This document shows, piece after piece, positions 40,448 to 53,189 of a DNA stretch of 64,000 nt. The stretch spans positions 2,342,412-2,406,411 of the forward strand of contig JAQFVV010006335.1 in assembly GCA_028023455.1 (NCBI GenBank), given 5' to 3'. Below the pieces are notes generated by a model. It saw only the letters and a program-made list of their open reading frames with translations. It was not told the origin of the DNA and ran no database searches. How positions within the stretch are numbered: position 1 is the stretch's first letter; every line of letters starts with the position of its first letter. A program made the position numbers and the translations under genes. The DNA is from Epiperipatus broadwayi. Lineage: Eukaryota; Onychophora; Udeonychophora; Euonychophora; Peripatidae.

Positions 40448-40705
40448 ATTAAGCAAAGCAAAACTCTCCATACAGTATTGCCACCCCTGTACCAACCAGA
40501 GTAATCAATGAATGCCAGAAGGCTTGTGCATAAAATTCCTATCTAATGCCTACTCATTCAATATCCCCACACTAGTTTCTGGCTTGTGGCCATCGTCAGA
40601 GAGTAGGCATTAGATAGGGATTTTATGCACAAGCCTTCTGGCATTCATTGATTACTCTGGTTGGCACAGGGGTGGCAATACTGTATGGAGAGTTTTGCTT
40701 TGTTT
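40448..40705. repeat. Short repeat family 2, long palindrome
   Basis: Arms of about 105 bp (40452-40556 and 40600-40705) are near-perfect reverse complements, beginning AGCAAAACTCTCCATACAGT and running inward to GCCTACTC / GAGTAGGC. The 43-bp loop is the hammerhead-like core. The normal 5' part of the family (seen at 34.8 kb) is replaced by an inverted copy of the 3' part. The right side continues to about 40745 with AACAATTATGTGCTAGTAT, as at 34.95 kb. Confidence 0.88.
40548..40608 (-). ncRNA. Hammerhead-like motif at the palindrome tip
   Basis: Minus strand: an 8-bp helix I (GCCTACTC with GAGTAGGC), CTGACGA, a perfect 4-bp stem II (TGGC CACAA GCCA) and GAAA. This is the cleanest core of family 2. 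The residues before helix I read GAA rather than N-U-H, so a normal cleavage site is lacking in the obvious alignment. Confidence 0.42.
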
Positions 40706-40745
40706 ATAAACAATTATGTGCTAGTATAAGATAATGATCATATGA

Positions 40746-41946
40746 TGCTATCAATTAAGGTTGTTGAATCCAGTGAAAAATAGAGAACAGAGTGATAATA
40801 AAACTCACAGATAAAATTAATCTTTTCAATGTAAGAAGTAATCAGATCAAAATATAATTTGAATTGAGATGGTAAAAACAGAATAGTTTGCTCTATGACA
40901 ATTTAAAAAATAGAGCAGGAGATACAAAGAATTGTATAATATGGTCTGATTTAATACATGTGGACCCATCTTAAAACATATCACTAATGATGATATGCAT
41001 GTAGGAATAATTTTGCACATAGTGATATAACGTGATGCAGTAGTTGTTTTCTATTTACCATGTTGTTTTATAGTAATATGAAAAATATTCATATTTGTAA
41101 TTAAAAAATAATTATTCAGACATTTTTATTCCGTTTTTTGATTCATATGTATGATTGGAAATAACACCATAAATTTTTATATAAATGAAGAATTCATAAA
41201 TATTTTACAATGTTAAATGTTAATTTTCATAGATAAAAGAATCACATTTTTAGTACCAGCTATTGACCATTCTTATAACCCTGACAGTGACAATTGCTAC
41301 TACATATATATGAACTCAAAATCTGTCTTTACATATTTTGCTACATATAAATTTGAAACACTACTAATCGATACTATTATTAATGTAAATATTATAATGG
41401 TTAGCTTAAATAGTTTAACTGATTCAGGCATCACTTCACAATAGTGATGATGTTGACCAGTATATAATAGTAAATGAAATAACTGGCCAAATCTCATAGA
41501 ACAGTAGTTATTCCCGATGAAATGAACACATAATTCGTATATGGACCCAAACGACATTACAAATATGAAGAAGTTGAACACATAATATTTAAACAATTTG
41601 ACAAAACAATTATTTACTTACAAAGTATTGTAATTGTCATAAAATATATAATTTTCATTTACTATAAACTTACTTCCATTTCTGACTATATAATATAAGA
41701 ATTCATTAAATTTTATCAGGATCTAAAAAAAATTTTTGTACATTAAGTGCCTTTATGATTAGAATTTAATCTGTAAAATTAATTGAACAACAATGATTTA
41801 TTTAATAGTCATTTTGCAATTATCTTCTAATTAATAATTTAACCACACGCATCGGGAAACACATATGAAATTTTTTTTTACTAATAATCGTATTTCTGTA
41901 AAATGTCGTAGATTTACCTTTTTATAATTTTAAAACTAATCTTTTA
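40746..41946. other. A+T-rich DNA, nothing recognised
   Basis: Overlapping open frames at 41217-41444 (+) and 41300-41596 (-) have no recognisable motifs. Confidence 0.4.
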
Positions 41947-41947
41947 A

Positions 41948-42117
41948 CTACAGTACATGTTACAGTCAAATATCAGCCTTTCACGCTAATTGGGCATTCA
42001 TTTATTATTAACATTCGCAAAACGTATGCACAATTAGCGTGAAAGGCTGATATTTGACTGTAATACAATTGTTTACATACGCTATATAAAATAAATGCTT
42101 ATCTACAGTACATGTTA
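41948..42117. repeat. Small palindrome flanked by 15-bp direct repeats
   Basis: Near-perfect 31-bp arms (41961-41991 and 42031-42062; they contain CAGTCAAATATCAGCCTTTC) surround a 40-bp loop. CTACAGTACATGTTA occurs at 41948-41962 and again at 42103-42117. The unit is non-coding. It is either a small foldback element with target duplication or a rearranged repeat. Confidence 0.7.
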
Positions 42118-43854
42118 TAAAGTCAATATAATTATACGACGAATATATTTGCTATCGAGAAATCTCAGTTCTTTAATACACCATGTATATTAAGTCTATG
42201 TATTACTGGCCCTCGTAAATATAATGCATTTATTTCTGTCTTTAACTTTTTAGCTGAGTCACATACATATGTCTAATATGAAATTTAAAATTATACACAT
42301 TATAATAATAATTCTAGGGAGTGGCGACTTGTGATCTGAATTCCTTTTCAATAACAATTCATACTTAATTAAATGAGGTAGCTCTTTTGAATCAGTTCTA
42401 CATTTATAAAACAAAGACAGGCATAAATTTATCATATATATAGTCCATTAAAATTAGTCATCTGCATTTATATTATAAGTTCTAATACACATAAAATAAT
42501 CTCATAATAATTACGGTAAGAGTTAAATCATGCGTAAGATGGGTTCAATCATTTATAATAACAATCAGTTTAATTAAATTAAACTAATAACAGTGTTAAT
42601 ACCATATATTCTTTTTCTATTAACACATTTTATTTTTAATACTTGGACATTTAGCATTATATATTTTTATGCACATGCACATTCCACATTTAAAATGACT
42701 ATTGCCTATTTCTCATATATATATATATGTGACGAAGCGTGACTTTTTTAGGAACGGAAGCACACTACATAATCATTTTTTAATGTTTTTATTTTACTTG
42801 CCGCAACAATTTTTACGTAATAGCTAATATTAAAAATTGGATATTTTCTTCATTATATACGTTTCACCTATTTACCCCTACACCTTTATTCGTGCCAGAT
42901 TTAAACCCTTAAAGAGTGTCCATCTAAAGACGCTGACACGGTTGGATATGTGATGCCGCACACATATATGTGAATTTAATGTCTGTAATATATTTGGGAT
43001 AGCTATATTGCAGCAGTTATTTATTCCAAAGTCTTATCTGATTTAATTTATCGTTTATTTAAATTTAAAAGTCTATTTATATTTTATACACTTAAACAAC
43101 GTACCACCAATGACACATATATAGGGTTATGTTGTTCAATCGTTTCATAAAATTCATGTTGGATTTAAAATAAGTTGTAAATAAGAAACACCCATACGCA
43201 CCTGTTTTAATATAGCGTGAGAAAGAAGGCCAAATTTTGGTTTTGATAATAATATCGCCTTGAAATTACAATTTTTTTGGAAACATGATTTAGCCAACTG
43301 GAAGTCTTGGTAAATCTTGGGGGGATAGAAATCATCAAACTTAGCCAAAACATCCTGTTAAAAAGAGTCAAACAAAGTAGTGAAGTTATTTTGATAATTA
43401 AAAATATCAAAGTTAAAAGGTGCTAATGCATTTATTTGCTGAATATAATTTATGAAAATTATGAGTTGATCTCAGCCCAGTATAAATAGGTTGGATTTTT
43501 ATTATAAAAAATACACTGTATAATTTAGTAATGTTTTTTATTCTACTTGTCACAACAATTTTCACAAATTTTTTATGCATAGTTTAAAATTTCCTATAAA
43601 ACAAATTAATATGAGTAAAGCAATATAATCATATACAAAATGTGTTCTATTTCATTGGTTAATTAAATTTTGAAATTATTAATTTTTATATTTTAATTCA
43701 TTCTTTCACTCTTTCATAGCAAAATTATCTATTACTTTATTATAATAATTGTATTTATGTTTAATATGATATAACCAATTCCTTCTCAATTGTTATCAGG
43801 GCTAAATTTGATAGCCTAAAGTTTTGATCCTTTTTTTTTCCATGTGTCATAGCA
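42118..43854. other. A+T-rich DNA with a diverged direct repeat
   Basis: About 60 bp at 42765-42830 (with TTAATGTTTTTATTTTACTT and CAACAATTTT) recur, diverged, at 43508-43575. Overlapping minus-strand frames at 43154-43410 have no recognisable motif. Confidence 0.4.
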
Positions 43855-43931
43855 TCGGCCGGAATGCGAACCCACAACCGTCTGCAACCAACTACTTGCT
43901 TGCATGGCGGCTGCGATACCTCTCGGCTAAC
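43855..43931 (-). ncRNA. tRNA-like, G+C-rich SINE fragment
   Basis: On the minus strand TTAGCCGAGAGG matches an A box and GTGGGTTCGCATTCC a B box, about 50 nt apart. G+C content is far above the surroundings. The ends do not pair as an acceptor stem and no clean anticodon arm is seen. Best read as the head of a tRNA-derived SINE or a tRNA pseudogene. It lies just beyond the 3' side of the hAT relic. Confidence 0.55.
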
Positions 43932-43949
43932 AAAATGATATTTCTACTG

Positions 43950-45480
43950 ATACTGTTGCAAAATGGAATGTTATCATCAGTTTGTTTAATATAAAATACC
44001 CACTGAAACTGCTTTCAAGCTCTGTTTCATCAAAACCAGCGCTTTCTTGGGTGCTTTTCTTGCTTTGAAAGGGCATCATCCTTGAACACTACTTTTAGTT
44101 CACTTTTTAAAATGCTGATATATCAAAAAACCCTGGATATGAACTATATAAATTCTGCATATTCTCATGTGTTTGACAACTTTAGAAATTCAAAATTTGG
44201 TAAAGAACTAAATCTGTTATCTGATTGATACACTTGAATCAGTTCGTTTAATTTTAAAATTTTGTAAATTTTCCTTTCCATCAACATTATTCCAGAAAAT
44301 ATAATTTGCAATAATAGTTTCTATATTACTTTTAAAATTATTTATTGCTAAATATCAGTATGGGGGGGGGGCATTAAAAAATAAAGAAGATATATGAATT
44401 TTTTGTTGTTTAAATTATATAATAAACCCTTAGATTGTAAAATAGCTTCATTATGCCAGGCACTTTCATTGTCAATTATGTGTTCAAAAAGTCATTAAAT
44501 GCTTTTTGACTCAAATATTTACTCGTCCGTTATATTCCCATTGTTTTAGAGCAGCTGCAGGATTTTTTTCAGTACAATTTTATAAAAAGCATCTAATTTT
44601 TTGGAAGAATGATTGAAGAAACTGATGAAACTCTGCAAAATTTTAAAAACATCAGTACATTCTTTTATTTTTGATATAGATTGAGAAAGAACAAGATTTA
44701 ATTTATGGGCAAAACAATGTATATAATGTGTGTAAGGAATTACTTCTTTAATTTTTATTTGTAAACCATTAGTATTCCCAGACATGAAGACGGCACCATC
44801 GAAACTAATATATTATATATTGTTTTCTTTTTTCAAAAATAGAATAATAAAATCAAATAAATCTTGAGCTGATCTACCAGAGAAACATCAGAGAAAGAAA
44901 GAAATATTTCTACTACAAGTCTGTCTTTTTAACGTATCGAAACATTACTGATAATTGTGATTTATTAGAGCCATCATTTGTTTCATCTAACAATAATCCC
45001 ACATAATCCAAATTTGTGTATTCAGTACGGATTTCTTCTAATAAAACAAAAGCAATAGATGAAATTACATCAATTTGTACATCACTGAACAATCCAGAAA
45101 AACACTAGAATTATCAGGATGAATTTTCAAAAGTGGGTTATAGGCTGCTAATAAATTAATTGTTTTCAAATAATTACCTCTATTGAGAGAGTCTTGAGAT
45201 TCATCATCACCTCTAAAAGGTAATTCCTGACACGCCAGAAAACAAGTTACAACAATAAAATATTTAAATATATCTCGATTTTTCCTTACCTTTTCATTTA
45301 AATTTGTAATAGACAATGAACGAGTAGAATCGATTAAATTCTCAATACGAGTTTGACGAAACATTTTAATTGAAATCATGGCACTTAAATGTAAACTATA
45401 CCAATCAATATTTGTGGACTGATTCCATTATTGTTAAGAATCATATTCCTTAGCACAGTGACGTTTCAAATCAGAATAAT
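43950..45480 (-). pseudogene. hAT-superfamily transposase (DUF4371/ZMYM1-like), frameshifted
   Basis: On the minus strand, 45379-45065 encodes an N-terminal block with IFKYFIVVTCFLACQELPF, RGDDES and NLLAAYNPLL, the conserved start of DUF4371 transposases. Next, about 45055-44940, DYVGLLLDETND and KSQLSVMFRYV hold the first catalytic aspartate region of the RNase H-like fold. After stops, FDGAVFMSGNTNGLQ and YIHCFAHKLNLVL (44820-44660) give the second conserved block (G-Y-D-G-A-x-x-MSG and CxAHxLNL). Downstream to about 43950 the sequence is compatible with a decayed C-terminal region but carries no clear dimerisation motif. Cut-and-paste transposition is the family role. Several stops and frame changes make this copy inactive. 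Terminal inverted repeats were not found. Confidence 0.85.
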
Positions 45481-47954
45481 GCTATAATTTATATTAAAAT
45501 TACAGTGAAGTAAAAGCGAAAACCAACTAATTATAAAGAGCTTTCGTGTTATCTGATCTAAAGAATTTGTGAAGTAAACAAACCAGAGATAAACAAACTT
45601 TAGCACATTATGTAAAAATAATTAATTATTTTAACCATTACTTCACCTTAAGTAACAACTATTTAAATATTTTTAAATTAAATATAGATAATTAATTTTA
45701 TGCATTTTTTTTTCTTTCAAAATAATGCAATTAAAAACTCGAGATACATTTATTAGCATAAAAAAATCAATAGCAGTTATGTATTTGTTTTGTGCTTGTA
45801 GCAGTAGTCTTTATTCACTGATAAAAATGTTTTAAGAGAAAATCAATGTCAATCTTGTTAAATGGAACAAGTTGTTGAAAATGTTAGAAAATACTTGAAT
45901 ATACACAATAACATCGGTAGCTTGTTTGAAGTAAGGAAATAGAAATAGCTACAAAGTAATTTTTAAATATATATATAAATTATTTTTTATTCACTTAAAT
46001 TTGCGAGAATCAAAATATTGGGAAAAAAATATAGGTAAAAAGAGACGTCTCAATATAACATTGTCAGACACATTTAACTCTAAAATCACCTTAAACATAT
46101 TTATTTGTACGTTCTTTAAGCACACATTCTATACAATAATTATAAAATTCCACTATAATTAAAAATGTTTATAATTAAGAAAATATAAGTATATAGCCAA
46201 TGACAGGACTAATCCACCGATATTATTTTTAACTATTATCAATCTAATAAAGAATTAAACTTTTTCAAATTTATTGCCAATTTTATGATTTACAGCTTTT
46301 TTTAATCAGCACTTTATTTGATTTTCGATTAAACTATTTAGCATCTAAATTTGTACTTTAATTGACCATAAGTTGTCATTTCTTCTAAAAAAATATCTAT
46401 TGAGCTCTATGTATATTTTTGAATGGTGTCAATAATGTCTTTCTTACACTACCCCTGTACATTTGTTCTCAGAATACAAATTTCAGTGCACATCCTTCTA
46501 TACTTGACATCAAATTTTATTTATTGCTAATTATTGATGTCTAAGTTTCAAACTCATTGATAAATAATGGGAGATCGCACATATTAAATATAATTTTGTA
46601 ATTAAACCATATTTTTTTCTTATTTATTAAATTATTTCTAGAAAGCAATCAATTCTTGGTAATTATATTACCAATTTATTCCATTACCTTTTAATAAGGA
46701 TTACTAATTTGACCCAAAGTTTTTATAATTACTAACTTAGTCTATTTTATTAATAATAATCTTTAGTGTCTAATTTAAAAAAAAAAAAAAACTATTCTAA
46801 TATTTATTTTCTATTAACATTATTACTTTCTGCTGACAGTTCTTGTTACATTTTCTTTGCAACCATGAAACATTTTTTTGGTAAAACAACCATATTATTG
46901 CAACATATGAATGATGTAAGTAATCTGCATTTGTTATTAATTGTCTTAGCAATCTCATGTAATCTATTCAGTGGTGTAATTCAAAATTTACACTATCTTA
47001 GATCTTTGCATTATATTAATTCCAGCAGAAAGTTTTTATACTCAAATATATTTTTAACTTTATAAATATAATATGCAATAAAAATGGTCAATTAGTATTT
47101 TTATATCATGTTAATATGTGGATGTAATTTCAAAATAAAGCTATTGTGAAATAGAATTTTTTTTTTTTTTTCAATAAGTACAAAGTTATCATAGATAATA
47201 TTTTATATAATACTAATGTAAGACATATGAGTTTAAGTGTAAAATATTTATTTTCTTCTTTTATAATATCAATATTATTAATGCATTCTTTTAACATCAG
47301 GTATATTATTAACGTGTAGAAACTTTATGTAGTAATTTTCAATAATGTTTCCATAGACTTAAAATATTTATTATATTTGTAGTTATCATTTATATTATCT
47401 TCTTTATATAAATTACTTTTTACTACTATGCATTTTTTTTATTTCATCCACACATCATTGGAATCAATTCATGGCATTTCACAGTTACATTTTTATTTAC
47501 CATTATTATCTCTATAACATGAATAATTTAACGAATAACGGTTATTTACTTCTTTTTAAAGATTCATCCATAATTTTTTTATCATGTTTTTTCTTTGTTC
47601 TCACAAGATTCCCATCTGTGGTAACAGCTATTAATTCCTATTTATGAGTTATTTATCTTAACAAAATATATCTCATCTAAAATGTAATATTATACATTTT
47701 AATATTCACATAAGTTAAGTAGATTAAATCAAGTTTTAATATAATTTATCGATTTCAATAAACTAAAAATCTCCTACCTCCTATCAATAATCATTACATA
47801 AATGCAAACAAATTAACAAATGTAAAATATGTAGATACAAATTAATTTAACTATAATCTTACTCAAAATCTTAAGAAGTAAGTATAACCGAATAATCAAA
47901 AAAGCAAGTCATATATAGTATGACATTGCTTTTATGAGCTTGTATTTAGAAAAT
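45481..47954. other. A+T-rich DNA, nothing recognised
   Basis: Poly-A and poly-T tracts near 46776-46790 and 47159-47171. The 99-codon frame at 46766-47065 has no recognisable motif. Confidence 0.4.
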
Positions 47955-48340
47955 TGTGTAATGTAGAGAGTGTACCAATAGCTTAAAAAACTCTTAATTG
48001 ATAAGTGCTGGTAAGAGAAAATACTTAAAATCTCTATCCAGAACATTCCTATTTCCAGACCAATTAGTTTCAAGTTTTTAGCTCACCTCAGTGAGAAGCT
48101 AGAATATTCAGAAACTAGATCTTAAAATATAAACTCAAAACACAGTACTTATTTCATGTGTAATATTTAAGTAGAAACTCTGAAATTTTCGGTCATGAAA
48201 ATATCTTTAACGCCAGCTATGTAACTCAAATATCTATTTATCTATATATTCACTTATCTATTTAATTACTTAATTATCTGGGTCTAAACATCTATCTACT
48301 ATTTAGTTATTTATATATCATAATTCCTCTATAATTTATC

Positions 48341-48438
<98 letters not shown>

Positions 48439-48670
48439 TTATTTATTTATTTATTTAACTGTCTATATAAATAAGTGCTGGGTTTTGAGTTTATATTTTA
48501 GATCTAGTATCCAAAATATTCTAGCTCATCACTGAGGTGAGCCAAAAGCTGGAAACAAATTGGTCTGCAGATAAGAACTATTCTGATAGAGACTTTAGGT
48601 ATTTTTTCTTACCACACTTATCAATTAAGAGCTTGTTTGAGCTATTGGTACTCTCCCTACATTAAGTATA
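47955..48670. repeat. Inverted repeat (arms about 200 bp) around an ATCT array
   Basis: The left arm (about 47958-48160) and right arm (about 48472-48666) are diverged reverse complements. Shared blocks include GTAGAGAGTGTACCAATAGC / GCTATTGGTACTCTCCCTAC, the GACCAATT region and CAGTACTTAT / ATAAGTGCTG. On the plus strand of the right arm the order CACTGAGG, AGCCAAAAGCT, GAAAC, AATTGG resembles the core region of repeat family 2. Confidence 0.75.
48340..48458. repeat. (ATCT)n tetranucleotide array, about 25 units, then (ATTT)n
   Basis: Near-perfect ATCT array in the centre of the inverted repeat, trailing into about five ATTT units. Confidence 0.97.
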
Positions 48671-51049
48671 ATCTGTACATTTTCTCCTATATGTTTTTAC
48701 ACCCTATAACAAGTTAAATAGGAATGATGTTCATCAAAATAAAGCTGATTAAAAAGTGTCCACTGTCTCTTAAGTGATTTTCTGTTAATTAATCATTTTA
48801 TTAAGTGATTTTCTGTTAATTAATCATTTTATTATACCTCAGAAATATTTTAATTATGTAAATTAATTTCGTTGGATTGTTAATGCTAAAATAATTATCC
48901 TAAATCTTTTACATTTTTTGTGTTTAGATATTCTAATTTTTGTTTATTTCTTTTTACTAATTTATTTTTAGAATAAACTAATTCATTAAAATTTTCTATG
49001 TCCATATCTCTCTCTATTACTAAATTGGTCTGCTGTTTTTCATTCTTTTAGCTGAGCTAATATTTCAAGGTTATCCAACTGTCTTCATTTTTCTGATTGT
49101 GCTTTGTTTACTTGATCTTTTTTGGTTGTAGTTGTTCTAATTTAATTAAACAATTTATGATGGAAATTTTAGATTTTTAATCTGCTATTTATATCAGATT
49201 TAGATGTAGATAATTAGTATATCTATAGTACTATGATTATGAATTTTATTTTTCACTGCACACATATTTTTTTAAATTCATTTAACCTATATGTTATCAT
49301 CTATTCTACATTTACTTTTAACAGTTTTTTTTCCTTATGTACATTTTGTTAGAATCAGTGAATACACTTTTTTCCCAAGTTCTTTCCATCAATAATTGAT
49401 AGATCTTTTCCTGTCATAATTATTGTATTGTCTATTAATAAAACATGTCTCTCTATATAGCCTTAATGTACATTATTTAAACTTCTTTTATCTTAATGTA
49501 TTTTATTTATTGACAGCGTTCTCTCAAAATTTATTTGATTCCAGTTAGTAGGGAGATAATAAGAAATGTGGCATCTCTCTCTATTATTTTATTTTCTCTT
49601 CAAATGTACTTGGTATACATTTAATTTTATATTTTTTATTAATTGGTTCTGATGCATTATGATAAAAAAATATATGAAGTCTTTTAGTATTTCATTATAG
49701 CTAGTATTTTTGAGTATTGTTAGTCTACCTTTGTAAAGTATATATTTCCCACCTTCAGGAATTTCTGCCCTTCATAGATACCATCATTATCATTTCAATC
49801 TGTCACTTTTGACTATGGACCATGACATTTATGGAAGTATCTTTTCTTTAGTTTGATAAATTTTCCATGTTTTAATATATTATTGTACTATACTGTTTTT
49901 CTCTATCTACTAGTTATATCCATGAGTTAGAATTTTTTAAATTATTGGGTGCCATTTATAGGTTTGTTTCTATATGTTTATCTTTCTTTACATTATAAAA
50001 CAATCTTACTATCCATTGTTTTAGATTATTTGATATTGAAGTTTTTCATAACATTTCCAAGTTCTAGTGATAAATATTTGAGGAAAATACCCACACCCCA
50101 CTTATTTACTATATAAGTCTTTGATAACATTCTATATTCATTTGCATATAATTTTTCTTTTGAGAATTCATTTTCTTGTATCTATAAAATTTAAATTTGC
50201 TTTTGATTCAGATATCTGTTTTTTATCTGAATACTGTGACAAATCATCATTTTTAAGGTATTGCTTTCTTTATTGTTAGCTCATCTCATAATCATTTACA
50301 GTCATTTATTTTGTCAGTTTAATTTTCTTGAACATATGTAGTCTTGGATTAATTATGATTTGTGTTCAGTTTAAATTTCCTTCTAAAATTATATTGGTGA
50401 CTTTAAAAATTCAGAATGTAGAGCAATAATAGTCTTCTTCAGTTATTTTAGATGGTGACAAAAAGAATGGTCATCTAACTTTATATGCATTGCATCTGTT
50501 GTAAAAGTTTTGTCAATGTCTCCAATATAAAATTAACTACTGGAATATCATAATGACATGTCTAACAAAAAGATTTCTCTTGATTTCATCTTCACATCCA
50601 TTTTTGTATTTTCCTAGATGTGTTAAAATTCCAAATAAAAACACACAGTAATTTAACTCTACTTTAACTAAAAAGAAATAATTATTTCAAGATTATAAAA
50701 TGTTTAAAATATTAAAAAAGTGCCTGAAGAAATTAATGAAAGATATGTGATGATATTAAAAAAAAACTATTTTAGAAGATAGTTAACATTCTTATTAGTC
50801 AAAACTACAATAAATGTATTATTTAACTTACAATTGACATTCAATTATTAACAAATGTTAAAGATGCTGCAAACACAAATTAAATCAATATGATGACATA
50901 ATAAAACATACAGAAAGCAAAGAAAGTAAAAAGATCTTTAAAATAACTTATTTAGAACAACTAAACATCTGGAATAATATATGAGATTTAATTTACAACT
51001 ATAAATGAGAATTAAAGTTTCAAAATATTAGACATTTATGGTACCCAAG
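48671..51049. other. A+T-rich DNA; possible unidentified LINE relic on the minus strand
   Basis: Minus-strand translations at 49.0-50.6 kb have protein-like composition in patches (for example WSIVKSDRLK) but no diagnostic motif. A duplicated 30-bp segment (TTAAGTGATTTTCTGTTAAT) lies at about 48770-48835. Confidence 0.35.
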
Positions 51050-52620
51050 GTAAGTTGTTTTTTTTCAAGATATTTATACAATTAATGTTACTTAGCATGT
51101 TAGTTTGGCAAATAATAATGCGAGATATTGGCTTCACTCTAAATGTGATACATTTTAGTGTCTTCTCTTAGTTTTTTAATTTGTTATGATTCGGCTACTG
51201 AAAGATTTGGCAGCTTCAGTCTTCATTTTTATATTGAATGGAATTTTGTCTGCCAGGCTCTTGATTAAGGCTTGAATTTACAGCTTATGCTTGGTCTCTA
51301 GTGGATTGTATTATTTTGTTGTTCAACAAATTCCAAGTGTTCCATAAACCTATGTGGCAGGGCCATCATTTCATCTCTTTTTTTTTAATTTTTATCATTG
51401 TATTTTTAAAAAAAAAGTTCTTCATTTTGATTGGGGTGGATACAAGATTTGTGATATCTCACTAGCCACAAAGGCATTGTAAGAAATAAGCTAATCCATA
51501 TCAAAGCAAATTGTTTTAATGATATTCTGGTACAATAGTTAGTATTAAGGTTGTTGTAGATGATTTTTTGATTTGTTAAGACCTTTGCAAGAATTAATTT
51601 AGTGGTCAAAGGTTTCTTTTTCTTTGTTGCATAGTTGGAAAATGCTGTCTAGGTTTGCAATGCCTCTTTTATGTTTAATGAACCAAATGGTGGTCATGGA
51701 GTCCATGTTAATTTTAATTGATGGGTCCAGATAAATTGGTTCCATGTCCCAACACTTAAATAACTTTGTTATCTTTGATTAGTGATGTTTTGTGACACCT
51801 GTGCTGGTGTTAAATGGGGATATAATAGACTATAGGCATCCAAAATTTTAAATTTATTGGTGAACACTTACTCTGACAGAGTTGAGACAGTTTTTAAGTT
51901 ATAAATACATGAGTCTAGCCGGTTAACTTTGTTAAAGGGTGGGTGGTCAATTGGTATCACTGGATTTAGTATGACTTAATAGCTTATTTGGCTGATTAAT
52001 TTTCTTATTAGAGTGAGTGTCTTTTATATTTCATAGGCTATTAAGAAATGGAAAGACATACCATTGTATTTTATTGGCTGTTTCATGGCCTTTATGCTTA
52101 GAGATGCATTCTTGTCTTTCCAAAACAGTCTGGCTGCTAATATATTTATTTTGTTGATGAAACTTTTGGTTAGCTTGATGGTAGACATATTTTTCCATAA
52201 ATTTTCACATTTAACAATGCCACCTGACCCTGAACTTATAGGTAGACTTTGGGTATTTTTGTGATTAAAGTGTCAATTGAATCAATGATGGACTGTGGTA
52301 TTTTCCTGGACATCTGTGTGTATGATTTTGCGATTGAAAAACCCAATAAATTTCGAGGCTGTGCTTTAAATTTGGAATTGATTCTTGTCCATGTAAAAAT
52401 TTTCCAGACAGCATATTTCTGTGTATTTATTTTGAGGCCTGAGATTACCTCAAATTGGTTCAATATATTGTACAGTTTAGGAAGGATTTTTGCTGAAGAG
52501 AGGAAGATTAAAACATCATTTATATGTCCAATATCCTTGGTGACTTTGATGAACCTATGGCAGTATATTCTTGGCATTAGTACTTTTTAACTTAGCTCAA
52601 CAAAGGTGATTCCCAAGTGA
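51050..52620 (-). pseudogene. L1/Tx1-like non-LTR retrotransposon, C-terminal part of ORF2
   Basis: Minus strand 52577-52236 gives reverse transcriptase around motif C and beyond: HINDVLIFLSS (YADDV altered to HINDV), LPKLYNILNQFEVISGLKIN, the F-x-x-x-SGLKIN block characteristic of L1 and Tx1-like polymerases, then NLLGFSIAKSYTQM. Next, with stops, come the thumb and connector: KLTKSFINKINILAARLFWKD and KAMKQPIKYNGMSFHFL (equivalent to the L-x-W-x-K and P-x-x-x-GG-x blocks). At 51609-51406 RISLKQFALIWISLFL is near the C-terminus. The copy lacks the endonuclease and reverse transcriptase motifs A and B. The 113-codon plus-strand frame at 52249-52590 is antisense. The end near 51050 is not sharply defined. 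Confidence 0.8.
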
Positions 52621-53039
52621 ATAAAAAATGGCACTGTGAAGAAAGCATTTACCTTCACTCTAAATCAAATTTATTCTTAAAATTACCATTTAATGTACTC
52701 ACAAAAGTTAGAAACTGGTAAATAGTTATCTAAACATTTCATCATATATTTATGTTGTATAAGATTCCTAGGAAAATACTAAATTAAATCCATACACATA
52801 TACCAATTAAAAATTTAAAAAGAGAAATATAATGATACCGTAATGTATTAGATCACAGTTTGTACTTATTAATGAAATATGATGTAATAGACATTTAACA
52901 TGAAAAATATAATTTCCGAAGCCAACAAATTTAATCAAAATGTAACTGAACTAGTCTTTTGAAATACCTTCTTAGTTTTATTATGACATGTTAATTATTT
53001 TGTATTGCTAGAAATACAAATTGTTGGGGTTATTTTTAT
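52621..53039. other. A+T-rich DNA, nothing recognised
   Basis: Spacer between the LINE and Merlin relics with no supported feature. Confidence 0.4.
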
Positions 53040-53189
53040 TTTTTGACAGGGTTAATATGGATTATTTTCTTACACAGATCAATACAACATTAAATATGCA
53101 CAAACTTTCAGACAACATTTCAAAATCCCATGCTGAAATATCAGTAGCAGCTGAAATTTAAGTAGCATCTTTTTTATAATCTTTTTTTT

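Noticed and set aside
41217-41596. Overlapping open frames on both strands
   Set aside because: No motif, no codon signal, and each is simply the complement of the other.
45450-45480. CAGTGACG as a hAT terminal inverted repeat
   Set aside because: It points the wrong way relative to the transposase relic and has no partner on the other side.
49000-50640. Possible LINE coding sequence on the minus strand
   Set aside because: Protein-like patches but no polymerase or endonuclease motif could be placed.
52249-52590. 113-codon plus-strand frame
   Set aside because: Exact antisense of the L1/Tx1-like reverse transcriptase block, which has recognisable motifs while this frame has none.
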